From NCBI GenBank assembly GCA_900548705.1, contig URLF01000052.1, positions 1-18,327 on the forward strand: 18,327 nucleotides of DNA. Direction: 5' to 3'. The notes beneath the pieces were generated by a model, which was not told the origin of the DNA, did not search any database, and worked only from the letters and a program-made list of their open reading frames with translations. Positions within the stretch are counted from its first letter, which is position 1. Every line of letters begins with the position of its first letter. Position numbers and translations under genes: made by a program. Origin of the DNA: an uncultured Porphyromonadaceae bacterium (GTDB lineage Bacteria > Bacteroidota > Bacteroidia > Bacteroidales > Muribaculaceae). Of the stretch, positions 1 through 7,923 are shown piece by piece.

Positions 1-1
1 A

Positions 2-649
2 TCAGACATCGTGAACCCGGCAGGTGATGGCGTGGCCGTCGACATTCCCGAAAATGGGATTCTGGTCAGCCTCAAGATAGGATATGATGGCATATTGCCC
101 CTCCTGGGCGGTGTCACCAAGTGTCTCCTTGATGGCTGTGGGGAGATAGCGTGAGGCCGGTTTTTCAGGAGCGAAGCCGACAATGTAATTCTCGTCGCTT
201 TCCCATACGTTGTTTTTATAGAATTCTTCGCTTACCGACAGGTTCGTTGCTCCGGCCGACTCGGTGACCTCTTCGGGAAGACCGACCGACACGTTGTAGG
301 TCAGACGGATTGATGAACCGTCAGTGTAGACCATGTATGGCGATGTCGCGGCCAGGAAGGCGGGCACATATTCGGCGGCTGTGATTTTGTCGGTGAAATA
401 TTTGTTGCCTGACAGGGCGGCCAAGGCCTGCGCCGCATCGTTTTTCTCGGCGATGGCCTTGTTTTCCTTGTTGGAGGCGATGGCGGCGTAGTCGGCATCA
501 GTCAGGGTATATTCGATAGTCTTCACCTCGGTAGGGCGGAAAGAGGAATCGAATCCGTCGAGATGGTCGTTCCATGCGTTCTCATCGCATCCGGTCAGCG
601 CTGCCATCGCTCCGATGGCCAGCAGCGGCAGATATATTGTTTTTTTCAT
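2..649 (-). CDS. Lipoprotein paired with TonB-dependent receptor (possibly truncated)
   Basis: 215 residues with a stop codon at 2-4, so the frame is closed just inside the window edge. The N-terminus is a lipoprotein signal: basic MKK, a hydrophobic stretch, and lipobox LTGC with Cys21 as lipidated residue. Acidic residues follow the Cys (CDEN), which in Bacteroidetes can favour export to the cell surface. The body has no catalytic motif I recognise. It resembles the N-terminal part of lipoproteins often encoded after non-SusC TonB receptors in Bacteroidales. The ATG lies 14 nt after the receptor stop, so the two genes are almost certainly co-transcribed and probably act at the outer membrane together. 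Such partners are, from memory, usually longer, and the last residues (after about codon 198) look unlike the family; another frame stays open to the edge, so a frameshift is possible. Substrate unknown. Confidence 0.75.
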   Translation of the reverse strand: MKKTIYLPLLAIGAMAALTGCDENAWNDHLDGFDSSFRPTEVKTIEYTLTDADYAAIASNKENKAIAEKNDAAQALAALSGNKYFTDKITAAEYVPAFLAATSPYMVYTDGSSIRLTYNVSVGLPEEVTESAGATNLSVSEEFYKNNVWESDENYIVGFAPEKPASRYLPTAIKETLGDTAQEGQYAIISYLEADQNPIFGNVDGHAITCRVHDV

Positions 650-663
650 CTCTGTTCTGTGGA

Positions 664-3411
664 TTAGAAGTTAAGACGGAGCTTCAGGGCATATGTGCGG
701 CCGAAGGAGTAGAACACACGGAAGACATTGTCCCATGCGCCCGGTTCTTCAAGTTTGCCCCATGCTGTGGTGACATAATGGTAGTCACAGAGGTTGTAGA
801 CATTTCCGCTCAGGCGGGCGTTGATGCCGCCGACCTCGAAGCTGTAGCTTGCCGAGAGGTCGAGCTGGTTGCCCCAGGGGATTCTCCAGGGATCAGGCAC
901 ATTGAGGTCGGTGCCGGGATTGAAGTTGGAGGCTGTCACCTGGTAGTCGGAGTAGTTGCGGGCATGAAATGTCCAGTCGGCTCCGATACGCCATCCCTTG
1001 AAGGGACGGAAGGTGGCCGAGATGGCTCCGGTTGTCATCGCCGAACCGCCGACTTTCACACCCTTCTGGTTGAGCTTGGCCGAAAGATGGTCTCCCGACA
1101 TGATACCGGAAGCAGGGGTGCCGTTGAGCGAGGATATGGGGAATCCGCCGGGGCCGTAGAACCAACCGGTGGGGTTGGAGTCCCATACATAGTCACCCAG
1201 TGAAAGCATTCCTTCGAGGGTGAACCAGGTTGTCGGCTGGTAAGTGGCGGCGATTTCTATACCCATATGGCGGGCGTTTACACCCTGCATGTTGAATGAG
1301 CCATACTGTCCGCTCATTTCGCCGAGCATCTGGACGGAACGTGATGTGGTCTTGTCCATCCACTTGGTGAAATAACCGTTGACATCAACGCTGAATACGG
1401 GGGAGTGGTAGCCATATCCGATTTCAAATGAGACAATCTTCTCATTGAGAGGATTCGGATTGACCATATTGGAATTTTGTGACGACAGGAACACACCGTA
1501 GCTGAAGAAGGGGACACGGCTGATATATCCTACGTTGAAGAACACGTTGTTGTGACGGTCGATGTTGTAGTTTGAACCGAGTTTGACCGACCCGCCGATG
1601 AAGTTTTTCCAAGGGCTCTTGGAGTGAGCCTCGTCGGCATAGAAGTGTTCGATACGCTGATATCCGGTATTGTTGAGAGAACCGGAGAGGACGATGTTAA
1701 GAGCCTTGTCGAGCATCGAGTATTCTCCCTGGAGGAAGATTCCCTCGTTGTGTGATACACCGTCGAAGTTGCGGTATACCACATCGCCGACCCCGAGTTT
1801 CTGGTTCACCCATTCCGTGTTATTCTTGTTGAAGACGGCTGAGCTCTCGGGAAGTACTCGTGAACGGTAATAATCGTCGATGTAATATTCGCCGTCGAAA
1901 AGGTCGACGATGGTGGCCTTGTGGAACGCCTTGTAATAACGCATGTCGATACCGGCGGTCAGGTTGAGCTTGTTGTCAAGCAGGAAGTGTTTGTAGGTCG
2001 ATACCAGTCCATACCAGTTGTGGGAGTTCACGTTGTCGGCCAGCACCATGTTCGAGCCGGTCTCGGAGTTCATGTTCATCAACTGGATCTGGTCGTAGGC
2101 GAATGTGCCGTCGGGGTTGCGGAAGGTGGTGTTGAGCTTTCCGTCGGAGCAGCCATACCAAGAATCGCCGCTGAGGGTTGTTCCGTTGTAGCTTACCGAA
2201 CGTCCCATACCCTTGTAGCCACCGCCATTGGCGAAGGAGGCATACAGCACGGTCGCCAAAGAGGAGTGGTCGTTGATTTCCCAGATATGGTTGAGTGAAA
2301 GCTGGGGTTTGTGGTAATGGTTGTAGTTGGCTCCGGTGGATTTCTTGCCGTTGAGCAGGTAACCGAAGGAAGGGTTGTAGCGATACTGGCTTTCGCCGTC
2401 CATATACTGCTTGGCTGTGGTTGCCCATCCCTCGATGGTAAGTCCGTCATATGAGGAACGCTGGGCATGGGTCTGCGGTGCGCCGAAGGCGGTGAACGAA
2501 AGCTGATGGGCATCGTTGATGCGCTTCGACACATTCAGGAAGTAGTTGTAGGAGTTGTACCAGGTGCCCTGCACATAGTTGTCATCGCTCCAGCGGCGAG
2601 AACCGAGAAGGGTTACGGCCCAACCGTTTTTCATCAGGCCGGTTGATACCTTGAGCCCGATCTGGTTCATGCCGTCATTTCCCATACCGTACCATACGGA
2701 GCCGCCTCGCTTGGCGTCGAGGCTTTGGGTAGTGATGTTGATGGTTCCTCCGACAGAGGGGGCTGAAAGAAGTCCGGCACCGAGTCCGCGCTGAGTCTGG
2801 ATAGAGGTGGCGACATCGCTGAGACCTGCCCAGTTGCTCCAGTATACACCGCCCCATTCCATGTCGTTGATGGGAATACCGTTGATCACGACAGCTACAT
2901 TCTCGCTCTTGAATCCGCGCATGTTGGTCTTGGCGTCGCCGAAACCGCCTCCTTCTTTGGTTGTCCATACACCGGGGGTGGTCTTCAGCACTTCGGGGAA
3001 CTCTTGGTTGCCGAGTTTGAAGTCTATTTCAGCAGCGTTGATTTGTGAAAGGGCCACCGGGGTTTCGCGGGTGCGGGCGAGTGACTGGGTCACAACCACA
3101 TCGGCGAGCATCTGAGACTCGACCTCCATGGCGAGTGTGCCCATATTCTGTTTTGCCCCGACAGTGAGCGGCTTGAAGCCGATGAATGTCACTGTCAGGT
3201 CACGTGTGCCGTCGGGAACCTGCACTTTGAATTTACCGTCGATGTCGGTTACTCCCAATGCTTTGCCTGCGGCGGTGGGGATGGTCGCGCCGGTGACAGG
3301 TTCGTTTGTGTCATCGACGACAATACCCACTGACGTAAACGCGCCAGGCGCGGCGATGGCCACGATGTTGGCCAGCCACAGCGCGATCAATGTTGAAAGT
3401 AGTTTTCTCAT
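664..3411 (-). CDS. TonB-dependent outer-membrane receptor with N-terminal CarboxypepD_reg-like domain
   Basis: 915 residues. Order of parts: signal peptide about 1-21 (MRKLLSTL, hydrophobic core, AIAAPGA), a carboxypeptidase-regulatory-like beta-sandwich at about 25-100, a plug domain at about 105-235 (NMRGFKSENVAVVINGIP and SVGGTINITT are typical plug motifs), then a 22-strand-type barrel to the C-terminus. The protein ends in RLNF with a terminal aromatic residue, as outer-membrane barrels do for BAM recognition. It imports a bulky substrate across the outer membrane using TonB/ExbBD energy. It is not a SusC/RagA protein in layout: no SusD follows, and the partner is the small lipoprotein at 2-649. 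The start is the first ATG giving a good signal peptide, and a promoter lies about 90-120 nt upstream. Substrate cannot be read from the sequence. Confidence 0.93.
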   Translation of the reverse strand: MRKLLSTLIALWLANIVAIAAPGAFTSVGIVVDDTNEPVTGATIPTAAGKALGVTDIDGKFKVQVPDGTRDLTVTFIGFKPLTVGAKQNMGTLAMEVESQMLADVVVTQSLARTRETPVALSQINAAEIDFKLGNQEFPEVLKTTPGVWTTKEGGGFGDAKTNMRGFKSENVAVVINGIPINDMEWGGVYWSNWAGLSDVATSIQTQRGLGAGLLSAPSVGGTINITTQSLDAKRGGSVWYGMGNDGMNQIGLKVSTGLMKNGWAVTLLGSRRWSDDNYVQGTWYNSYNYFLNVSKRINDAHQLSFTAFGAPQTHAQRSSYDGLTIEGWATTAKQYMDGESQYRYNPSFGYLLNGKKSTGANYNHYHKPQLSLNHIWEINDHSSLATVLYASFANGGGYKGMGRSVSYNGTTLSGDSWYGCSDGKLNTTFRNPDGTFAYDQIQLMNMNSETGSNMVLADNVNSHNWYGLVSTYKHFLLDNKLNLTAGIDMRYYKAFHKATIVDLFDGEYYIDDYYRSRVLPESSAVFNKNNTEWVNQKLGVGDVVYRNFDGVSHNEGIFLQGEYSMLDKALNIVLSGSLNNTGYQRIEHFYADEAHSKSPWKNFIGGSVKLGSNYNIDRHNNVFFNVGYISRVPFFSYGVFLSSQNSNMVNPNPLNEKIVSFEIGYGYHSPVFSVDVNGYFTKWMDKTTSRSVQMLGEMSGQYGSFNMQGVNARHMGIEIAATYQPTTWFTLEGMLSLGDYVWDSNPTGWFYGPGGFPISSLNGTPASGIMSGDHLSAKLNQKGVKVGGSAMTTGAISATFRPFKGWRIGADWTFHARNYSDYQVTASNFNPGTDLNVPDPWRIPWGNQLDLSASYSFEVGGINARLSGNVYNLCDYHYVTTAWGKLEEPGAWDNVFRVFYSFGRTYALKLRLNF

Positions 3412-3502
3412 TACGTTGTGAAATGATGGATTATAATGATTGGTATGTGGTCAGGATATTTGAGCGTTTTGTAGTTTTTAAGACTACCGTTAAAAACTGT
3501 TG

Positions 3503-3534
3503 CAAAATTACGCAATCATTCCTGTCCGTACAAT
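3503..3534 (-). promoter_or_regulatory. Bacteroidales-type promoter for the TonB receptor operon
   Basis: On the minus strand TAATTTTG (3510-3503) matches the -7 consensus TAnnTTTG. ATTG at 3534-3531 is a partial -33 element with a 20-nt spacer. The predicted start is near 3497, giving a leader of about 85 nt. An inverted repeat at 3528-3542 overlaps the -33 element. Confidence 0.6.
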
Positions 3535-3583
3535 AGCTGTACAACACATTTCACAATTTTGTAATGACAAAAAGAGGATAAAA

Positions 3584-4735
3584 TCAGTTCGCTCCGTCCT
3601 CAAAAGGCATTTCGGCCATATCTTTTATTTCCTGCACCTCCTTTTTACGTTGTGATGGCGGTTCGTTGTCGTTGCGCATTATCACATATTGCTCGTAATA
3701 GGAGAGAATCAGGGTAGTGAGCGGCAGGGCGATTATCATACCGATGAGTCCGAAGAGGGAACCCCATATAGAGAGACTGAGCAGGATGATGGCTGGATTC
3801 AACCCCATGGCTTTTCCCATGATGCGGGGCGTGAGTATGAGGTCGGCGACAATCTGGACAACCAGGAAGACGGCCATACACTCCCACCACTGGGTCCAGA
3901 AATGGATTCCGCTGTTGGCCGAGTCCACCAGGCATAGCAGGGTGACAGGGATAATGGAGAGATACTGGCAGTAAGGTATCATGAACAACACGGCTGTTCC
4001 CAATCCCAGGACAATGGCGAGCGGCAACCCGCATATCGAGAACCCTACGCAGTAAATCACGGCGACCACGCAGGCAATCAGCGCCTGGCCCCGGAAATAG
4101 TGGTTCATCGAATCCTTGATGTCGTTGCCGACCTTGTATGCCACAGGCCGGAAGCGGGGAGGCACGAGGAGCTTGAATCCGCGCATCAGCCGATCATAGT
4201 CGAGCATTATGAATATGACATACAGGAAGACTATGAGCCATGCCACAACTCCGAGAATCACATGCACTCCACCGTGGATGACTGTCATCCCCTTGTCGAT
4301 GATGCTGCGTAAATCCTGCTGCATCAGGGTATGGGCCAGTTCCTCGAAATCTATGTTCTTTTTCAGGATGTCGTGGATTTCGGGAGGGAGGTACTGAATG
4401 GAGACATCCGAGTTGGCGTAATTGCGCAACAGGTCGGACATCTGGTGCATTTCCGTGATTACAGAAGGCACACAGAAATAGGCGAGTATCCCGAAGAAGA
4501 CCATCGCTTCGAAGAGGGTAACGAATATGGCGGTTATTCTCCCCTTCAGATGTAGCAACGATCGGTTGAACTGCACGAACGGCTCAAATAGGTAGGCAAT
4601 CAGACAGGCCACACAGAATGGCAGCAGGACATCTTTGAGCAGATCGAGCAGCCATATGATGAAAGCGAATATGACGCAGCCGATGAGCAGCCTGACAACG
4701 CGGTCGAATGTGTACGGACGGGAGTGTGGTGACAT
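3584..4735 (-). CDS. AI-2E family transporter (PerM/YdiK-like integral membrane protein)
   Basis: 383 residues from the chosen ATG at 4733-4735. The reading frame is open to an ATG at 4780, but a -7 promoter box lies at 4769-4776, so that upstream ATG would be outside the transcript. The protein has paired hydrophobic helices at the N-terminus, a soluble middle segment, then a run of helices. The motifs YFRGQALIA, then GLPLAIVLGLGTAVLFMIPY, are typical of the AI-2E transporter family (PF01594, about 8 membrane segments). The C-terminus is a charged tail with a KKEVQEIKDMAEMPFED stretch. Family members have been linked to autoinducer-2 export or to Na+/H+ exchange, so the substrate here is open. 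It is divergent from the nucleoside transporter gene and seems to form its own transcription unit. Confidence 0.88.
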   Translation of the reverse strand: MSPHSRPYTFDRVVRLLIGCVIFAFIIWLLDLLKDVLLPFCVACLIAYLFEPFVQFNRSLLHLKGRITAIFVTLFEAMVFFGILAYFCVPSVITEMHQMSDLLRNYANSDVSIQYLPPEIHDILKKNIDFEELAHTLMQQDLRSIIDKGMTVIHGGVHVILGVVAWLIVFLYVIFIMLDYDRLMRGFKLLVPPRFRPVAYKVGNDIKDSMNHYFRGQALIACVVAVIYCVGFSICGLPLAIVLGLGTAVLFMIPYCQYLSIIPVTLLCLVDSANSGIHFWTQWWECMAVFLVVQIVADLILTPRIMGKAMGLNPAIILLSLSIWGSLFGLIGMIIALPLTTLILSYYEQYVIMRNDNEPPSQRKKEVQEIKDMAEMPFEDGAN

Positions 4736-4768
4736 TTCGTGTCGATGAATTGATAATTGTGGTTTGCG

Positions 4769-4776
4769 CAAAGTTA
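4769..4776 (-). promoter_or_regulatory. -7 promoter element for the AI-2E family gene
   Basis: Minus-strand TAACTTTG, an exact TAnnTTTG match, 33 nt upstream of the ATG at 4735. No good -33 TTTG is visible at the usual distance. It decides the start codon of the gene, because the alternative ATG at 4780 lies upstream of it. Confidence 0.55.
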
Positions 4777-4804
4777 GCAAATTATTAACAATTTTAGCCG
4801 AGGT

Positions 4805-4838
4805 TTTGCATGTACAACAAAAAAAATTACTACTTTTG
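4805..4838 (+). promoter_or_regulatory. Promoter of the nucleoside transporter-rsmE-kdsA-TPR operon
   Basis: TTTG at 4805-4808 and TACTTTTG at 4831-4838 fit the Bacteroidales -33/-7 pair, with a slightly long 22-nt spacer. The predicted start near 4845 leaves a leader of about 75 nt before the ATG at 4921. I see no riboswitch-like structure in the leader. Confidence 0.6.
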
Positions 4839-4920
4839 CCAACGTAACGGGCCGGAACAGCCTGTCTTTTAAGTCAAACGAATATCTCAATTTTGATTCG
4901 CAAATCCTTAGACTGAAAAT

Positions 4921-6300
4921 ATGATGGGAAACATTAAGATAAGGCTCTCGGCACTCAATTTCCTTGAGTTCGCGGTATGGGGAGCATATCTGACCTGTAT
5001 GGGCAACTATCTTGGCCGGGCTGGAATGGGAGAGGAAATCGCCTGGTTCTATGCTATCCAGGGAATAGTCTCGATATTTATGCCGACCCTTATGGGTATA
5101 GTGGCAGACAAGTTTATCCAGCCTCAGAGATTGCTCGGCTTGTGTCATCTCGTTGCCGGACTTGCCATGGTTCTGCTCTGCTGGCTCGGGATACAGAGCG
5201 CGATGCCCGACAAGACCCTCTTTATGACAGTCTACACTGTCAGTGTGGCGTTCTATATGCCGACTCTCGCGTTGTCCAACACCACCGCTTTCACGATTCT
5301 CAAAGACCACGGTCTTGACACGGTAAAGGATTTCCCCCCTATCCGCGTGCTTGGCACGGTGGGGTTCATCGTGACCATGTGGTTTGTCAACTGCGCCACA
5401 TGGGAGGATGGTTCGTTTGGCTTCACTTTCGCCCAGAACGACGCGAAATTCCAGTACACCTATATGCAGTTCCTTGTGTCTGGCATCCTTAGCCTCGTGA
5501 TGTTCGCCTATTGTTTCACCTTGCCACAGTGCAAGCTTGTCAGCAAGCCGAAGCAGTCGCTTTCGGAGCAACTTGGACTCAGTGCGTTCAAGCTCTTCAA
5601 GCAGCGCAAGATGGCTCTGTTCTTCATCTTCTCGATGCTGTTGGGTATGTCGCTGCAGGTGACCAATGGTTTCGCCGGTCCTTTCCTTACCAGCTTCAAG
5701 AGCAGCCCGGTGGCTGAAATCGCCAACAGCTTCGCGGCCAACAACGCCACTATGCTCGTCTCTGTGTCACAGGTCAGCGAGGCTCTCTGCATATTGTTGA
5801 TTCCATTCTTTCTGAGGCGGTTCGGCATCAAGACCGTGATGCTTATGGCTATGACCGCTTGGGTGCTGAGATTCGGTTTCTTCGGCATCGGAAGCCCCAC
5901 ATTCCCCGGGGTGATACTGTTCTTCCTCTCATGTATCGTATATGGAGTGGCATTCGACTTCTTCAATGTTTCGGGCGGCCTCTATGTGGATAATGAGTGC
6001 GACCCGTCGAACAAAGCTTCCGCCCAGGGGTTGTTTATGCTGATGACTAACGGCCTTGGAGCCACAATCGGCACACTCTCGGCCGGCGCGGTGGTAAATC
6101 ATTATTGCCACTGGTCGGATGGGGTGCTGGTCGGTGACTGGGACACCACCTGGTTGATATTCGCCGGGTACGCCCTTGTGGTGGCTGTGCTGTTCTTCCT
6201 TGTCTTCAAGAATCCTGAAAAGAAATCCAATGATATCTCGCTTGCCAAGGCTGTCGATGAGAACTCTCTTCCCGACGGTTTCGTTGATGACAAACAATGA
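4921..6300 (+). CDS. Nucleoside:H+ symporter, MFS (NupG/XapB-like)
   Basis: 459 residues; two ATGs in tandem (4921 and 4924) are both possible starts. It is a polytopic inner-membrane protein with about 12 hydrophobic segments in two halves separated by a charged cytoplasmic loop near residues 205-235 (KLVSKPKQSLSEQLG then KLFKQRK). The N-terminal pattern IKIRLSALNFLEFAVWGAYL and the PTLMGIVADKF segment after helix 2 are characteristic of the nucleoside:H+ symporter family. It probably takes nucleosides up into the cytoplasm by proton symport. It is somewhat longer than E. coli NupG (about 418 residues), mostly through a charged C-terminal tail. It is first gene of a four-gene operon; rsmE follows 15 nt after its stop. 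The link to LPS and ribosome genes looks like shared transcription rather than a pathway. Confidence 0.88.
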   Translation: MMGNIKIRLSALNFLEFAVWGAYLTCMGNYLGRAGMGEEIAWFYAIQGIVSIFMPTLMGIVADKFIQPQRLLGLCHLVAGLAMVLLCWLGIQSAMPDKTLFMTVYTVSVAFYMPTLALSNTTAFTILKDHGLDTVKDFPPIRVLGTVGFIVTMWFVNCATWEDGSFGFTFAQNDAKFQYTYMQFLVSGILSLVMFAYCFTLPQCKLVSKPKQSLSEQLGLSAFKLFKQRKMALFFIFSMLLGMSLQVTNGFAGPFLTSFKSSPVAEIANSFAANNATMLVSVSQVSEALCILLIPFFLRRFGIKTVMLMAMTAWVLRFGFFGIGSPTFPGVILFFLSCIVYGVAFDFFNVSGGLYVDNECDPSNKASAQGLFMLMTNGLGATIGTLSAGAVVNHYCHWSDGVLVGDWDTTWLIFAGYALVVAVLFFLVFKNPEKKSNDISLAKAVDENSLPDGFVDDKQ

Positions 6301-6315
6301 ATCTGAATTATTTTG

Positions 6316-7038
6316 ATGATTAGGTTTTATTGTCCTGACATAGAAGAAAATCCCTTGATGCCCGAGGTGGAATCGGGCCATTGTGTCCGGGTGTTGCGCC
6401 ATCAGCCCGGAGACCTGCTTGAGGTCGTTGACGGCAAAGGTGGGCTATACACGGTCCGCCTTGTCGACGCGCATCACAAATATGCGATGGTCGAGATTTT
6501 GGAGCGGCGTGAGCTTCCTCCATATTGGAAGGGGCGGCTCGTGCTGGCTGTGGCTCCGACCAAGAATATGGACCGTATGGAATGGCTTGTCGAGAAAGCC
6601 ACCGAGGTCGGGATGGATGGGTTTTTGCCCTTGCACTGCCGTTTTTCGGAAAGGAAGGAAATCAAGCGCGAACGTCTTGAGAAGACAGCCGTATCGGCGA
6701 TGAAGCAGAGCCTGAAAGCCGCGCTTCCCGATATCGGGGAGATGACTCCGTTCGCAAAGGTGATAGAGCGTTACCGCGATTTCCCCGGCAAGTTCATAGC
6801 GCATTGCGTCGATGACGGCCAACGCCATCTGCTCTCGCGGGAATATCGTCCCGGAGAGGATTCAGTAATTCTGATTGGTCCCGAGGGGGATTTCTCCCAG
6901 GAGGAAATCAGACTGGCGATGGAGTCCGGCTTCCGGCCTGTCTCGCTCGGCGATGCCCGGTTGCGGACAGAGACGGCAGCCCTGACGGCATTGCAGACCT
7001 TCCACATAGCCGGACAGATGGAGCCTTCGGCCGGCTGA
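6316..7038 (+). CDS. rsmE: 16S rRNA (uracil1498-N3)-methyltransferase RsmE
   Basis: 240 residues, the normal size for RsmE. It is a SPOUT-class (trefoil knot) methyltransferase that uses S-adenosylmethionine to methylate N3 of U1498 in the decoding region of the small ribosomal subunit. The N-terminal PUA-like RNA-binding part has the family pattern HCVRVLRHQPGDLLEVVDG. The middle part has KNMDRMEWLVEKATEVG. The C-terminal knot has GPEGDFSQEEI (about 193-203) and SLGDARLRTETAALTAL. The usual LGxRILRTETA is slightly changed to LGDARLRTETA, which keeps the RTETA core. The ATG at 6316 is chosen over the TTG at 6313. It lies 15 nt after the transporter stop and 23 nt before kdsA, in the same operon. 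Confidence 0.95.
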   Translation: MIRFYCPDIEENPLMPEVESGHCVRVLRHQPGDLLEVVDGKGGLYTVRLVDAHHKYAMVEILERRELPPYWKGRLVLAVAPTKNMDRMEWLVEKATEVGMDGFLPLHCRFSERKEIKRERLEKTAVSAMKQSLKAALPDIGEMTPFAKVIERYRDFPGKFIAHCVDDGQRHLLSREYRPGEDSVILIGPEGDFSQEEIRLAMESGFRPVSLGDARLRTETAALTALQTFHIAGQMEPSAG

Positions 7039-7061
7039 TATTATCTGAAACTTCATTACAT

Positions 7062-7901
7062 ATGACATACGATAAGAACATTCCTCTCCCTCAGTATCTC
7101 TCATCATCGGCCACTGGCAATTTCTTCCTGCTTGCGGGGCCTTGTGTGATTGAAGGGGAGAAGATGGCCCTGGAGATTGCTGAAAAGGCTGTCGAGCTGA
7201 CAAGCCGCCTGGATATTCCCTATGTTTTCAAGGGGAGCTACCGCAAGGCGAACAGGTCGCGCATCGATTCCTTCACCGGCATCGGTGATCTGGAGGCGTT
7301 GAGAATCCTCCGTAAGGTGGGTGAGACATTCGGAATTCCGACAGTGACCGACATACATACCGAACCGGAGGCTGCTATGGCGGCTGAATATGTGGACATG
7401 CTCCAGATTCCGGCATTCCTCTGCCGTCAGACTACACTCCTTGTCGCCGCGGCCGAGACAGGAAAGATGGTCAACATAAAGAAGGGGCAGTTCCTCTCAC
7501 CCGGAGCGATGGAGCATGCTGTCCGTAAGGTGCGTGACGCGGGTAACCCGAATGTGGCTGTCACCGAGCGTGGCACTACTTTCGGCTATCAGGATCTGAT
7601 TGTCGATTACCGTGGCATTCCCGAGATGCAGCGCAACGGTTGCCCCGTGATTCTCGATGTGACCCATTCATTGCAGCAGCCCAACCAGACGGCTGGGGTC
7701 ACCGGAGGACGTCCGGATATGATAGAGACTGTGGCCCGTGCGGGAATTGCGGTCGGATGTGACGGTATCTTTATCGAGACTCACCAGAACCCGGCTGAGG
7801 CGAAGAGCGACGGGGCGAACATGTTGCGCCTTGACCTGCTTCCCGACCTGCTGGAGAAACTTACCGTGCTGAGAATGGCTGTCAATGCCATCAGCAGATG
7901 A
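7062..7901 (+). CDS. kdsA: 3-deoxy-8-phosphooctulonate synthase (KDO-8-P synthase), metal-dependent class
   Basis: 279 residues. KdsA condenses phosphoenolpyruvate with arabinose-5-phosphate to make KDO-8-phosphate in the cytoplasm, the first committed step of KDO for the LPS inner core. It is a TIM barrel with the motifs LLAGPCVIEGE, FKGSYRKANRS, IPAFLCRQT, VNIKKGQF and DVTHSLQ. The AGPC cysteine (Cys28), together with His202, Glu239 (FIETH) and Asp250 (KSDGAN), matches the metal ligands of the metal-dependent class known from Aquifex. E. coli KdsA has Asn at the Cys position. The usual SFDKANRS reads SYRKANRS here, which I recall as common in Bacteroidetes. Third gene of the operon; the TPR protein follows after 22 nt. 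Confidence 0.97.
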   Translation: MTYDKNIPLPQYLSSSATGNFFLLAGPCVIEGEKMALEIAEKAVELTSRLDIPYVFKGSYRKANRSRIDSFTGIGDLEALRILRKVGETFGIPTVTDIHTEPEAAMAAEYVDMLQIPAFLCRQTTLLVAAAETGKMVNIKKGQFLSPGAMEHAVRKVRDAGNPNVAVTERGTTFGYQDLIVDYRGIPEMQRNGCPVILDVTHSLQQPNQTAGVTGGRPDMIETVARAGIAVGCDGIFIETHQNPAEAKSDGANMLRLDLLPDLLEKLTVLRMAVNAISR

Positions 7902-7923
7902 TAACAGAATAAAGAAGATAGAA

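Noticed and set aside
4736..4780. Earlier ATG for the AI-2E family protein
   Set aside because: It lies upstream of the promoter -7 box at 4769-4776, so it would not be transcribed.
4774..5571. 265-codon open frame antisense to the nucleoside transporter
   Set aside because: It overlaps two promoters and a clear MFS gene; the translated protein is rich in His/Arg/Glu without domain-like pattern.
7885..7923. Earlier ATG for the TPR protein
   Set aside because: It overlaps kdsA and would place a hydrophilic leader before an obvious signal peptide.
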